A stretch of 64,000 bases of DNA from Cinclus cinclus (GCF_963662255.1 NC_085047.1:21018758-21082757), one strand, 5' to 3'; numbered from the stretch's first letter, positions 1-10,399 are shown. Notes: generated by a model from the sequence alone, not told the origin. Program-made: numbers and translations.

Positions 1-764
1 GAACTTCATATTTTGTGTGTGAACCCACTTTTGCCTCCCTTTTGTCACTATGTGAAAATGAATTCACGCCCTGGGTCACTCTTCTGAGTGCCAACTGAAT
101 TTCTACTGTCTAGAAAACTCCTGGAGCCTGCATTCATACACTGGTGATGATTACAAATGAGTTATCACAGGTATCCCTGGTATTTTTATCTAGAGGACAG
201 GCTTCCCAGACACTCCTCCAATCAATCACTCAGAAGATTTTTTTTGCTAACAAACTAGTGCCTCACTCTCTTCTTGGCATGTTGGATGTGAGCATTGTGG
301 GACCATAGCCATTCCTTCAAAATGCTGTCATTATCTTAACTTTCTAACTGCTTGTTGGTATCTTAGACCAGTGTTACTATTTTTCCTTTAAATCTTGACA
401 AGTCTTCTTTAGAAGTGCCCACTTTACATAAATTAAAACCAAGTCTTACCAAATCTCTACTTTTGCCCCCTTTGGGCTGGCATCCCTTGCTGCCACTATT
501 TCAAACATGATATGGTGCCATTTTGAAGCAGGAAATTTGGATTACTAAAACTGTTATATTATTTCATCTCCAGTAAGAACAAAAACTATTTGATAACTCA
601 ATGCTGTTTCTCTCATTTCTGTAAAAAAACCCTGTGCTCCCTGCATCTTCATTTTTCCCTACATTCTTTTAGCTAATAGATATTGTCTAATAGATTGCTT
701 TTGTTCAATCTAGAAGACATTTTGAGATAGGATACAAAATCTTGAGTGCAGTCACATACAAAAC
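1..764. other. AT-rich non-coding flank
   Basis: I see no convincing coding exon, RNA gene or recognisable repeat here. The stretch is AT-rich with short homopolymers. It runs up to the point where CR1 similarity becomes readable. Confidence 0.5.
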
Positions 765-1990
765 AACCAGAGGATCAGGCATGGGTTTAGGAGAGGCAGG
801 TGCTGCTCAACCAACCTACTGTCCTTCTATGACCACATGACCCACCTAGCGGATGAGAGAAAGGCTGTGGATGTCGTCTAGCTGGACTTTAGCAACACTG
901 TCTCCCACAGTGTTCTGGAAAAGCCAGCTACCCAACAGCTTGGGCAGGTGTACCCTTCTCTGAGTAAGGAACTGGCTGGAAGGCTGGACACAGAGGATGA
1001 TGGGGAATGTTCTGCATCCAGTTGGTGTTCAGTCAACAGTGCTATCCCCCAGGGATCAGTGCTGGGGCCAGTCTTGTTCAATATCTTTACTGATGATCCG
1101 GACACAGTGAGCCCTCAGTAAGTTCATGGGCAACACTGTGTTGGGTGGAGTGTTGATTTTCAGGAGGGTAGGAATGCTCGGCAGAGAGATTTGGGCAGGC
1201 TGGATTGATGGGCTGAGGCCAGCTCTATGGAGTCCAATAAGGTGAAGTGCAGGTCCTGCATTTGGGTCAGAACAACCCCATGCTATAGATGGGGAGAAGA
1301 AAGTGGCCCGTTGGAAAAAAAAAAACAAACTGGGGTGCTGGTCAACATGGGCTGAACATGAACCAGCGTGTGCCCAGGTGGCCAAGAAGGTCAATGGTAT
1401 CCGGGCTTGTACCAAAAATATTATGTCCAGCAGGACCAGGTAGTGAGTGTCTCTGTACTCAGTACTGGTGATGCCACACTGACCAGTGTTCACCAGTGAA
1501 TTGTATATTCAGTTATGGGACCCTCACAAAGAGAAAGACATTGAAGTGTGTCCAGAGAAGGGCAAAGCTGGTGAAGGATCTAGAAGATGAGTCCTATGAG
1601 GAGTGGCGGAGAGAGCTGGGGATTGGACAGCCTGGTGGCTCAAGGGGGACCTTATTTCTCTTTACAACTATCTGAAAGGAGGGTGTAGCCAGGTAGGTGT
1701 CTGTCTCTTCTCCCAGACAACAAGGGACAGGACAAGAGGACAGAGCTTCAAGCTGTGCCAGGGGAGGTTCAAGTTGGACATCAGGAAGAATTTCATGGAA
1801 AGGGATGTCATGCATCAGAATGGGCTGCCCAGGAAAGTAACTGAGTCACCATCCTTGGAGGTATTCAAGGAATGATAGGACATGGCATTTAGTGATGTGG
1901 TCTAGTTGACAAGGTTGTTACCAATTAAATGCTGGACTCAATGATCTTGGAGGTCTTCTCCAACCTTAATGATTCTATGATTATATGAAA
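765..1990 (+). mobile_element. CR1 LINE, 5'-truncated, dead
   Basis: This is a 3' fragment of a CR1 non-LTR retrotransposon, which in birds encodes an endonuclease/reverse transcriptase. Around 840-1100 the conceptual translation, with stops, reads like the CR1 RT: first 'ERKAVDVV', then '[11 protein letters not shown]', then '[16 protein letters not shown]', the conserved GSVLGP region. The 3' end at 1930-1990 has the CR1 tail pattern (GGACTCAATGATCTTGGAGG, then ATGATTCTATGAT). In-frame stops and frame shifts make it non-functional. The 5' boundary is approximate because I stopped where similarity faded; the fragment lacks ORF1 and most of ORF2, the usual 5' truncation of LINEs. A second copy with colinear 3' sequence lies at 48.4-49.3 kb. 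Confidence 0.88.
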
Positions 1991-4372
1991 ATACAGTGGA
2001 AGAGGACCAGGCTATACTCACATTTTCTACATCACACAGAAGGTGAAACAACAGTCACTGATGTGTGAGGGTGCATGTGTAGTTAAAAAATTACCCCCCC
2101 TGGAAGGCAAGGTTCTAGGCTGCAGAAATGGGACAAATTTGGGATAAGGCAGAGAGATTTGTCTGCACTCTGTGTATAACAATAACGTCACACCACATCC
2201 AACCACTTTGAATTCCCTGGGCTCTCCAAGTTTTCTGTGCTGCATACTGCACATATAGCTTACAGTACTGGATGAATTTATTGTAGACACCTGCAGTCAT
2301 TTAAGTCACTTATGCATCTAGGCTTGGCCGATGGTACAGGCTTTCTCTGTAGGATAGGAGACAAGATACCTCAGGGAAACTCATCAGTTCCCAGCACAGA
2401 TGTCAGAGATAATTAGATTAATTGCCTTCTAGAACTGTTTATCTGCTGACCCCATGAAAAGTCTACATGTGGAGCCAGATTAATAAAACAGCTCATATTA
2501 GCTGAAATAAATATCCCCCAGTATGTTGGCATACACATACTACAGAAACACCATAGAAACCTTATTAACCTAATTTCACTTAAGTCCTGTATCCCTGATG
2601 GTCAGAATACATCTAACTTTCTAATAGATTCTGAAAGACAACCATTGGCCAATGATTTCTTTTTCCAGGAACATCTTTACTCTAGCTTAGAGTGGAATCA
2701 GACTAACACTGCCAGCAGTAAGTGGCAGAAATATTTATTTTGGCTCCTAAATATGAAATGTAGCTCATTCAGCATTCAGTGTGTTGGCAAGAGAAACAGT
2801 ATAGTGAAAACTTTGATTTTTAAAGAGCGTCTGCCCCTGACACTGGAAAATATAAAGTATTTTCCTTGCACCTATGAGCTTTGAGAAAGAACATTACAAA
2901 GTTCAGTAATGATTTAACAGAATCTGAGCTGTGAATATATGTCATACATTTGAAATGAATGAGGTTGATAAAGAGCACTACCAAGTAAGTACAATCAATT
3001 GCTTTTGTATGAAAAAATATATTGTCAGTGACAGGATACTACTTATGTGTCTGCCAGCATATTTCTCAAATTCCTCGAGGCTTCTGCTGAAGATACAGTT
3101 TCACTAGGTATTTCTTTCCTACATCTTATCTGTCAAATACCAAAATAGTACAAATACTCTCTACGAGACAAGCTCCCAGATTATAGCTGAATAATTCAGA
3201 CACAAAGAGAAGATTCTGCTATGGTCACAGAGCTAGCAGTAAAAGTCAGGTATTCTCAATTGCATGGCTGTGCATCTTGCAGGGAACCCTCTCCCCTTCC
3301 TTGCAGTGCCCATTGATGCCGTTCATATGCTTGGTTCAAAATCTCATGGTATTTTTTCTCTGCTACTATCATGCCCCACTATCTACTCTACATGACTCCT
3401 TCCTCACCTTCACTTTGTCTTTTGGACTTTCTTGGAGCTTCACTGTAACTTTGGTCTCCCTTCCTTACACAGAACTGCCTGTGGCTTTTGTGGTCCTGAG
3501 CAGGTGGAGAACTCCCTTCCTCAGGGGAGGGACTTCCAGATTACTGCAGAGGGCTTACATTTTATCATTGTGCTCAGGCTCACACAGAGAAGGCCTTAAG
3601 TTCTTTGGGAATACCACCAGTTAGAAACCTCTGCCCAGACAAATTGTGAAGGCCTTGGAGATTTCTTTTGCCTTTGATGAAGTTCTCCTGTCTTTTAAGA
3701 CATATAGACCACATTCCTTACAATGACGTAAAGATATTTTTTCAAACATTTGTCTTTGAAAAGTATCAACTTTCTTCTGGATAGGAGACCACATTTTCAA
3801 AAGTAGGATGCTGTTCTCAGCACTGTTTTGCACAACAGTACACATGGTACACACTGTAATATTACAACCCACTGTTTCAAGCACAGATACAACACCATTT
3901 TTGGAAAATCACAGTTTCCAGTTCCTTCCCTATTCCTTCCTCCTAAAGATGACCACACAAAACTGGATGAGGCTCCATAAACAAGTTTTACTACTGAAGC
4001 AGCAGAGGATCAAATAAAACAGTATTGCCTGGAAAACGGAAGAGATCTTCCCAAACAATATTAGAGTGGCAATATAAAAGTAAACCTTTACTTGAAAGCT
4101 TTCGGGTACAACATGGTACAAAATGCATGTAGTACAGTAATTCTACAATTTTATAAGATTAGTTGATTAGTATACCTATTATATATTGTCCAATTTAATG
4201 ACTAGTTGGTTAGGTAATAATTCCCTTCATTTTGACCCACTGGAAATGGTCCTGGGGCTTCTGTGCCCCACTTCAGTTATGTCTGCTCCAGATTCTAGTT
4301 GGAAAAGAGAACGTCCTTGTGGTTGGTTCTCTTTCTGAAATAAGACTAAACAATACTTTAAGAATGTGTTTA
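1991..4372. other. Non-coding stretch, nothing recognised
   Basis: No gene, RNA or repeat family was identified. Short ORFs are present (for example 3277-3624, +), but they show no recognisable domain and are bounded by random-looking AT-rich DNA. The stretch ends at the 5-bp target duplication of provirus E1. Confidence 0.5.
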
Positions 4373-4377
4373 GAAGG
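4373..4377. repeat. Target-site duplication of provirus E1 (left copy)
   Basis: GAAGG lies directly before the outer TGT of the E1 LTR. The same five bases follow the other end of the element at 11125-11129. A 5-bp duplication is what ERVL-type integrases usually leave. Confidence 0.85.
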
Positions 4378-5078
4378 TGTCCTGGTTTGAAAGACAGGTG
4401 TTTGCTAAGGAAAGCGGAAGCTTCCCTTTGGACTGAAAAAAAATGTGATTCTTCCGATTATTATAATTTTGGAATTAAGAGAGCTCTCAGGCAAAGATAT
4501 GGGGGTAGGAATAGCAGTTCTTTACTAGTATATCTAACAAGACAAACAGAACAACAACAGCTATGAAATTACCCACAAACAGAACAGTAACTCAGTCCCA
4601 GTGTTTTTTGGCTGCAGGCACCTTTTCCCTGAGCTGCAGTTCCCGGTGCTGGGGGCAGGCAGGTCCCGCAGAGCTACAGGAGGGCTGGGGGTGATGGCAG
4701 CACTGTCCCAGGGGGAGAGAGAGACGGGGAGAGCCCTCCACTCACGGTGTGGGTCCTGATGCTCAGCAGAGTGCTGGATGGTGGTAGTTCACAGCGAGCA
4801 GGCAGCAGGGCAGGGTCCGATAGTGGTTTCCCGACGCAGGGATGGGACAGAGATACAGGAGGCGGCGATCGGCCTTCTCGTCCGGACTCTGCGGGGGGGG
4901 TGGGAAATGGGCCGAGGCCCAGCCTTCCAATTCCTCTTCTGGCTGTTTGAATCTCGTGGGGTTTCCCTCTTCCCTCTCGTCCCCTCCCCCTTGTCACCAG
5001 GGCGCAGTCAACAGGTATCATAGCATGACAATGGGGAAAATTCCACAGAGGGAAAAGGGAAAGAACCAACCCCCAACA
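4378..5078 (-). repeat. E1 3' LTR
   Basis: About 701 bp. In element sense it begins TGTTGGGGGTTGG and ends CAAACCAGGACA, giving the TG…CA ends expected of a retroviral LTR. It aligns over its full length with the second copy at 10423-11124. The R/U5 part contains the AGTAAAGAACTG segment also seen in the LTR at 28.2-28.8 kb. A G-rich run near 4890-4900 (plus strand) is length-variable between LTR copies. Confidence 0.93.
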
Positions 5079-5098
5079 TTATCCACCCCGAATTTTCC
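5079..5098 (-). promoter_or_regulatory. Probable polypurine tract of E1
   Basis: In element sense a purine-rich stretch (GGGGAAAATTCGGGGTGGA) lies just upstream of the 3' LTR. The matching position in E2 has the same kind of stretch. Retroviruses start plus-strand DNA synthesis from such a tract; its role here is inferred from position and composition. Confidence 0.6.
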
Positions 5099-5243
5099 CC
5101 TACCATCATGCCAAATCAAATTAAAATCTTCAAATTATAGGCATCCATACAGTTACAGATACAGGCACAGTACTGTAGGTAGTTCACCCTAAAACAAGGT
5201 CTCATTGGGGTATGCATCGGGTCTTTCCATCCCTTTGCATCAC

Positions 5244-5960
5244 CTACCAGGTACAACCTGGCCCTTGAGCAAAAACCACCTCACGAATTGGATTGTCTTT
5301 GCTGGAGGCAGAGTTCACCCAAACAGTTTTTCCTAGCATACCTCTCATATGCACCACTGGAACCTTGTCCCCATCTGGTGTTCTCAAAGGCTCAGACTGG
5401 GCAGGGCCTGCTCGATTAGTGGAACCTCGGGTGTTCACTAACCATGTGGCCTTTGGTAGATTAATCTCCCAGTTCTTGAAAGTTCCTCCACCCAGTGCCT
5501 TCAAGGTGGTTTTAAGCAGCCCATTGCACTGTTCCACTTTCCCAGCCGCTGGTGTGTGATAAGGAATGTGGTACAACCACTCGATGCCGTGTTCTCTGGC
5601 CCAGGTGTTTATGAGGCTGTTCTTGAAATGAGTCCCATTGTCTGACTCAATTCTCTCAGTGGTACCATGTCTCCAAAGGACTTGTTTTTCCAGGCCCAGG
5701 ACGGTGTAGCAGGCAGTGGCGTGAGGCACAGGGTAGGTCTCCAACCATCCAGTGGTGGCTTCCACCATGGTCAGCACGTAGCGCTTGCCTTGGCGTGTCT
5801 GAGGCAGTGTGATGTAGTCAATCTGCCAGGCCTCCCCAGACTTATATTTGGACCACCGCCCCCCATACCAGAGGGGCTTCACTCGCTTGGCTTGCTTGAT
5901 GGCAGCACACATCTCACAGTCATGGGTAACCTGGGAAATACTGTCCATGGTGAGATCCAC
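5244..5960 (-). pseudogene. pol: E1 integrase (pol C-terminal part)
   Basis: The integrase joins the reverse-transcribed DNA to the host chromosome. The ORF continues the RNase H frame after a single TGA at 5970-5972. The zinc-binding domain is therefore split: its two His lie upstream of the stop (HDASGH) and its Cys pair is at residues 15 and 18 (CEMC) of this part. The catalytic core has the DD35E set: D48 in QIDY, D107 in ESDNGTHF and E143 in KVEQ, with 35 residues between the last two. A C-terminal domain with LGKTVWVN follows. No dUTPase-like sequence follows, unlike some mammalian ERVL pol genes. The core looks complete, but because of the stop the full enzyme would only be made by readthrough. 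The listed first codon is GTG, not a true start. Confidence 0.88.
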
Positions 5961-5969
5961 CCCTTGGTC

Positions 5970-7856
5970 TCATGCCCACTTATAGGTAGCATCTCTGCCT
6001 TGGTGACCTGAGGCATCGTGGGCCCATCGAGGCAGGAACAACTCTCCCTTGTGTTGCCAGTCTAAGTCTATCTGTGACACCTCTATCCTTTCAGCCTGAT
6101 CTACTTGCTCATTGTGTTGGTGCTCCTCATTAGCCCGACTCTTGGGGACATGGGCATCTACATGACGGACCTTTACGGGTAGCTTCTCTACCCGACTGGC
6201 AATATCTTTCCACTCATCAGCAGCCCAGATTGGTTTTCCCCTCTGTTGCCAGTTAGCTTTTTTCCATCTTTCCAGCCAGCCCCACAGAGCATTGGCTACC
6301 ATCCATGAATCAGTGTTAATGTAAAGCTTTGGCCACTTCTCTCTTTCAGCAATGTCCAGGGCCAGCTGAACGGCTTTGAGTTCAGCAAGTTGACTTGATC
6401 CACCTTCTCCTTCAGTAGCTTGTGCAACCTGTTGTGTGGGGCTCCATACGGCTGCTTTCCACTTCCGGTTCATCCCCACGATGCGACAGGAACCGTCAGT
6501 GAAAAGAGTGTAGCGAGTTTCATCTGCCGGCAGTTGGTTGTATGGTGGGGCTTCATCAGCCCGGGTCACTTGTTCTTGCTCCTCTTCATCGGCAAGACCA
6601 AAATTTTCACCTTCTGGCCAGTTTGTAATTATTTCCAAAATCCCAGGGTGATTTGGGTTTCCGATACGGGCGCGCTGTGTGATGAGGGCAATCCACTTGC
6701 TCCATGTGGCATCGGTGGCGTGGTGGGTAGAGGGGACCTTCCCTTTAAACATCCACCCCAGCACTGGTAGTCGGGGTGCCAGGAGGAGCTGTGCTTCTGT
6801 GCCAATCACCTCTGAGGCAGCTTGAACTCCTTCATAAGCAGCCAAGATCTCCTTCTCTGTTGGGGTGTAGTTGGCTTCAGACCCTCTGTAACTTCGGCTC
6901 CAGAATCCCAGAGGTCGGCCTCGGGTCTCACCAGGTACCTTCTGCCAAAGGCTGCAGGACAAGCTCTTGTTCCTGACTGCATAGTAGAGCACATTCTTCA
7001 CCTCTGGTCCCGTCCTGACTGGGCCGAGGGCTACGGCATGAACGATCTTCTGCTGGATCTGGGCAAAGGCTTGCTGCTGCTCAGGGCCCCAGTGGAATTC
7101 ATTCTTCTTCCAGGTGACCAGGTAGAGAGGGCTCACGATCTGGCTGTACTCAGGAATGTGCATTCTCCAAAAGCATATGGCACCTAGGAAAGCTTGTGTT
7201 TCCTTCTTGTTGGTTGGTGGAGACATCGCGGTGATCTTATTGATGACCTCAGTGGAGATTTGGCGCCGCCCATCTTGCCACTTTACTCCCAGGAACTGGA
7301 TCTCTCGGGCAGGACCTTTGACTTTGCTCCTCTTGATGGCAAAACCGGCTCCCAACAGAATCTGGATGATCTTCTCTCCTTTCTCAAATGCTTCCATTGC
7401 CGTGTTCCCCCACACAGTGATGTCATCAATGTATTGCAGATGTTCTGGAGCTTCACCCGTTTCTAGTGCAGCCTGGATCAGTCCATGGCAGATGGTGGGA
7501 CTGTGTTTCCACCCCTGGGGCAGTCGGTTCCAGGTGTACTGCACGTCCCTCCAGGTGAAAGCAAACTGAGGCCTGCACTCTGCTGCCAGAGGAATGGAGA
7601 AAAATGCATTGGCAATGTCAATGGTGGCGTACCACTTTGCTACCTTGGACTCCAGCTCGTACTGGAGTTCCAGCATGTCCGGCACGGCAGCGCTCAGCGG
7701 TGGAGTCACTTCATTCAATGCACCATAGTCCACAGTCAATCTCCATTCTCCGTCAGACTTGCGCACAAGCCAGAAGGGGCTGTTGAAGGGTGAGTGGGTT
7801 TTGCTGACCATCCCTTGGCCCTCCAGCTCACGGATCATCTTGTGGATGGGGATCAC
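5970..7856 (-). pseudogene. pol: E1 reverse transcriptase and RNase H
   Basis: This makes DNA from the element's RNA and degrades the RNA strand. The palm has TIDIANAFF (D80), LPQG (112-115) and the catalytic YIDD box (D144, D145). The connection region reads FWRMHIPEYSQI and HWGPEQQQAF, typical of the ERVL lineage. RNase H has its four acidic residues at D454 (FTDGS), E492 (AELKA), D516 (NTDS) and D586 (HNEQVDQ). The first part of the integrase zinc finger (H613, H618) ends this ORF. Upstream, an in-frame TGA at 7863-7865 and a 2-base loss near 7920 relative to E2 cut it off from protease, so it has no authentic start codon. The catalytic residues all look intact. Confidence 0.93.
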
Positions 7857-8310
7857 GGCATCTCAATTTGTCCTGTGCTGCCGGTGGTGCACTGTGGAGG
7901 TGGCAATTGGCACTTGCTCCCTTCACCTTCAGGAGTCTCACTGCAGATGGGCTCTCTGACAGTCCAAGCAAGGTGTTCAATTGCTTAATGTTTTCTGCCA
8001 CTACAGCAGCTATTCCAAAAGCCCACCTGAGTCCCTTTGGGTCTTTGTAATAGCCATTCCTCAGGAAGTCTATGCCTAGAATACACGGTGCCTCTGGGCC
8101 AGTCACAATTGGATGTTTCTGCCACTCCTTCCCAGTCAGGCTCACCTCAGCCTCCAGCAAAGTCAATTCCTGTGATCCCCCTGTCACCCCAGCAATAGAA
8201 ACAGGTTCTTCCCCCACATGTCCCGATGGTATTAGGGTGCACTGTGAACCAGTATCAACTAATGCCCTATGTTTCTGTGGCTCTGATGTGCCAGGCCATC
8301 GGATCCACAC
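7828..8310 (-). pseudogene. pro: E1 aspartic protease
   Basis: This is the retroviral-type aspartic protease that would cleave Gag and Gag-Pol. The active-site motif LVDTGSQCTLIP is at about residues 17-28 (D19, T20, G21), followed later by the PCILGIDFL segment near the flap/C-terminal region. It lies in the same frame as gag, with only the gag TAA (8365-8367) and 54 bases between. In E2 the same region reads on into RT without a break. In E1 a 2-base loss near 7920 moves the end of this ORF out of the RT frame. The first codon given is GTG; expression as part of a Gag-Pro-Pol readthrough product is the likeliest ancestral route. Confidence 0.85.
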
Positions 8311-8329
8311 CGTCCAAAAGACCTGGTTT

Positions 8330-8367
8330 TCCCGTGCCTCTCCCTGGCTGGAGACAGGGCCCCTTTA
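8330..8367 (-). promoter_or_regulatory. Gag stop with downstream hairpin: candidate readthrough site
   Basis: The gag TAA (8365-8367) is followed in the same frame by protease. Five bases after it, CCCTG and CAGGG can pair around the loop TCTCCAGC. The stop, frame and hairpin sequence are the same in E2 (TAA at 56019-56021). Gammaretroviruses read through a gag stop with the help of a downstream structure. That this element does so is inferred. Confidence 0.4.
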
Positions 8368-10068
8368 GCACTGGTTATTATTTCCTTCCTGGGCATACAT
8401 ATTGGAGGTTCCCTCAAGGGGAGCTGACAGATCGTCCTCCCTTTTGTAATACCCTGCATCTTGGTTATGGGAAGTTGAGGCTACCTTCACTTTAGTGGAT
8501 CTCCCTTGGTTAGTGTTTCCCTCCCTGAGTTGACGCACCCGAGCTGCCAGGGCAGAAGTGGGTTTCCCATCCCACCTCCTTATGTCTTCCCCATGGTCAC
8601 GCAGAAAGAACCACAGGTCAGTTTGTGGGGTGTACCCTCTCTTCCTAGCTGGGGGTCGTTGGGCTCTAACTCTGGCATCTGTGACTCGCACTGGTGCTGC
8701 ACTGACCTTCCTCTTCTCCTCCCTCATCACTCTCATCTCCTCTTTGAGTTCCCTAATCACAGCAGAGACCTGAGCCTGCACTGGGCCATTCATTATACTC
8801 TCAAAATTCCTGAGCCTATTGGCAACAGAACCCACTGTCTCGTGGTTGGTGTCAGCATTAATGGCTGCAATGAATGTGGTGTATTGAGATGGCCCCAGGT
8901 GTGCCAGATTCCACAACATCTGCCCTGTGCACCTGACCTTGTCGGGGTCATTGTCATGTTGTCCACCCCTCCCAAAGAGTATCTCCAGTACTGCCACTTC
9001 TCTCAGCTGTTGGATCCCCTCCTCAGCGGTCTTCCAGCGCATTCTATGGTGGTGCTCCTGCATTCTCTCTCTATGGACAAACCTCTCTCTTACACTCATT
9101 AAAAGCCGCTCCCAGAGGGAAAGGGGGCCTGGTTCCCTTACAAATATGTGATCCATACCTGAGTCCTGGGTCAGGGGTCCCAAATTCCTTGCCTCAGTAC
9201 CATCCAGTTGCACACCTGTACCCATAAGGTCCCAGACTCGCAGTAACCACGTTGTAAAAGCCTCACGGCCCCTTCGTACAACATCTTTACGCAGATTACG
9301 GAGACTCTCGTATGACAGGGACTCCATGACGATGTCAACCTCTGGCTCCCCTGCTGGTTGTGAGGGCCCTGCTTTCTGATCCTTATTATCTAGGTGCTTT
9401 GTTTTCACCTTAGACTTTCTAGTTTCCACGGGGGCAACTGCTGCTGGCTGTGAGTGCCCTTGCAGTTCAGCTGGAACCTGGAGAGATGTAACATTTGTGG
9501 GTTCCACTGCTGCACCATCAGTTTCTCCCTCTTTAAGGCAGGGGGAGAGTTTCTCTAGAGCTGGGGAAAGGTACTCCTTCAGCATTTGGCCCATCTCCTT
9601 CACTAGAAACCCCACCCACTCTGGATGGTTCCTTTCTGAGGTGAGCTCTGGGGCAGAATCAGGCTCAGGGGAAACATCCTTAACCTCTGGGGCAGAATCC
9701 TTAGTCTCTGGGGGAGAATCCTTAGTCTCTGTGGCAGGGGCAGGGTCAGGCTCTGGGGGAGAATCCTTAGTCTCTGGGGCAGGGGCAGGGTCAGGGTCAG
9801 GCTCTGGGGCAGAATCCTTAGTCTCTGGGGCAGAGCCAGGCTCTGGGGCAGAATCCCTATTTCTTGGGGGACGTATCAGGGTTGTCATACACGTCAATCT
9901 CCCCTCATCTCGGAATGTTAAATAGAACAGGTTTACAAGGCCTATTAGCAATGTCAGCCACTGTATGATATCATTACTGCTTAGAAGAGATTTGAACCCC
10001 TCAAAAGCTGGTGGAGCAGACCCAAAAAACTGTGTAAGGGGTTGGGACAAAATTTTCCCTCGTGTCAT
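8365..10068 (-). CDS. gag: E1 gag, intact 567-codon ORF
   Basis: This is the structural polyprotein that would form the particle core. It starts at an ATG (MTRGKIL) and runs 567 codons without a stop. Near the N-terminus, residues about 37-52 (WLTLLIGLVNLFYLTF) are strongly hydrophobic, like a membrane segment, and are followed by charged RDEGR. Residues about 71-141 are a Pro/Glu/Asp-rich region built from repeats like PETKDSAPE, about 30 residues longer than in E2 and E3. The middle part (LWERLLMSVRERFVHR, then LWNLAHLGPSQYTTFIAAINADTNHETV) would be the capsid-like region. I see no CCHC zinc knuckle. The tail is basic. It is the only gag of the three copies still fully open, so selection or recency is possible, but LTR divergence argues for some age. 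Confidence 0.88.
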   Translation of the reverse strand: MTRGKILSQPLTQFFGSAPPAFEGFKSLLSSNDIIQWLTLLIGLVNLFYLTFRDEGRLTCMTTLIRPPRNRDSAPEPGSAPETKDSAPEPDPDPAPAPETKDSPPEPDPAPATETKDSPPETKDSAPEVKDVSPEPDSAPELTSERNHPEWVGFLVKEMGQMLKEYLSPALEKLSPCLKEGETDGAAVEPTNVTSLQVPAELQGHSQPAAVAPVETRKSKVKTKHLDNKDQKAGPSQPAGEPEVDIVMESLSYESLRNLRKDVVRRGREAFTTWLLRVWDLMGTGVQLDGTEARNLGPLTQDSGMDHIFVREPGPLSLWERLLMSVRERFVHRERMQEHHHRMRWKTAEEGIQQLREVAVLEILFGRGGQHDNDPDKVRCTGQMLWNLAHLGPSQYTTFIAAINADTNHETVGSVANRLRNFESIMNGPVQAQVSAVIRELKEEMRVMREEKRKVSAAPVRVTDARVRAQRPPARKRGYTPQTDLWFFLRDHGEDIRRWDGKPTSALAARVRQLREGNTNQGRSTKVKVASTSHNQDAGYYKREDDLSAPLEGTSNMYAQEGNNNQC

Positions 10069-10137
10069 ATCTTCACAGTATGTACCATTATTAAAGTAAC
10101 CCCAAAAACATACAGTTAGAGTGTGATAGCTCTGAAT

Positions 10138-10323
10138 CTATGTACCCACCTTCCAGAGGAAGTTAAAAATCCATGAATTTCTCACGTTATCAGCCCACAA
10201 AATGAACTGGATAATAGTTACAGCAGCCTGAGTTACAGGACCCATGTTCAAGTAAGGGATTGAAAATGGGAGAGATAAAGCTGTGGCCACATGGAGCCCA
10301 AACCACGGTAAGCTGGACAACAT
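10138..10323 (-). CDS. E1 leader ORF: small hydrophobic protein upstream of gag
   Basis: This is a 61-codon ORF from ATG to TAG in the leader between the primer-binding site and gag. I do not recognise the product. It is strongly hydrophobic with probable membrane segments near residues 1-20 (MLSSLPWFG…LSLPF) and 33-43 (QAAVTIIQFIL), and it ends NFLWKVGT. The open frame extends 11 codons further upstream without an ATG. The same ORF is in E2 and E3. E1 differs from E2 at 7 of 186 bases: four first codon positions (L/V, S/A, V/I, I/L), no second, and three third positions including TAG/TAA. The 69 bases between this ORF and gag are about equally conserved, so an RNA function such as packaging is an alternative. 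Confidence 0.5.
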   Translation of the reverse strand: MLSSLPWFGLHVATALSLPFSIPYLNMGPVTQAAVTIIQFILWADNVRNSWIFNFLWKVGT

Positions 10324-10399
10324 GATGCCACCGAACACAAAACTGAGGTAACTCAAGAACTGTTATTCCTTTTTCACCTTTTTCTCTCAGTGCCCTCGG

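Noticed and set aside
5079..5243. Possible env or dUTPase remnant between integrase and the 3' LTR
   Set aside because: Only about 165 bases, with no open frame or motif; the same short gap occurs in E2.
8506..9102. 198-codon plus-strand frame opposite gag, also in E2 and E3
   Set aside because: It lies antisense to the conserved capsid region; its conservation follows from gag and no independent motif is seen.
9497..9925. 142-codon plus-strand frame rich in Ser/Gly/Glu (also at 57156-57668)
   Set aside because: It is the antisense shadow of the Gag Pro/Glu repeat.
10357..10399. Upstream extension of the leader ORF to 72 codons or more
   Set aside because: The extra 11 codons have no ATG (first codon TTG) and an in-frame TAA lies two codons further upstream.
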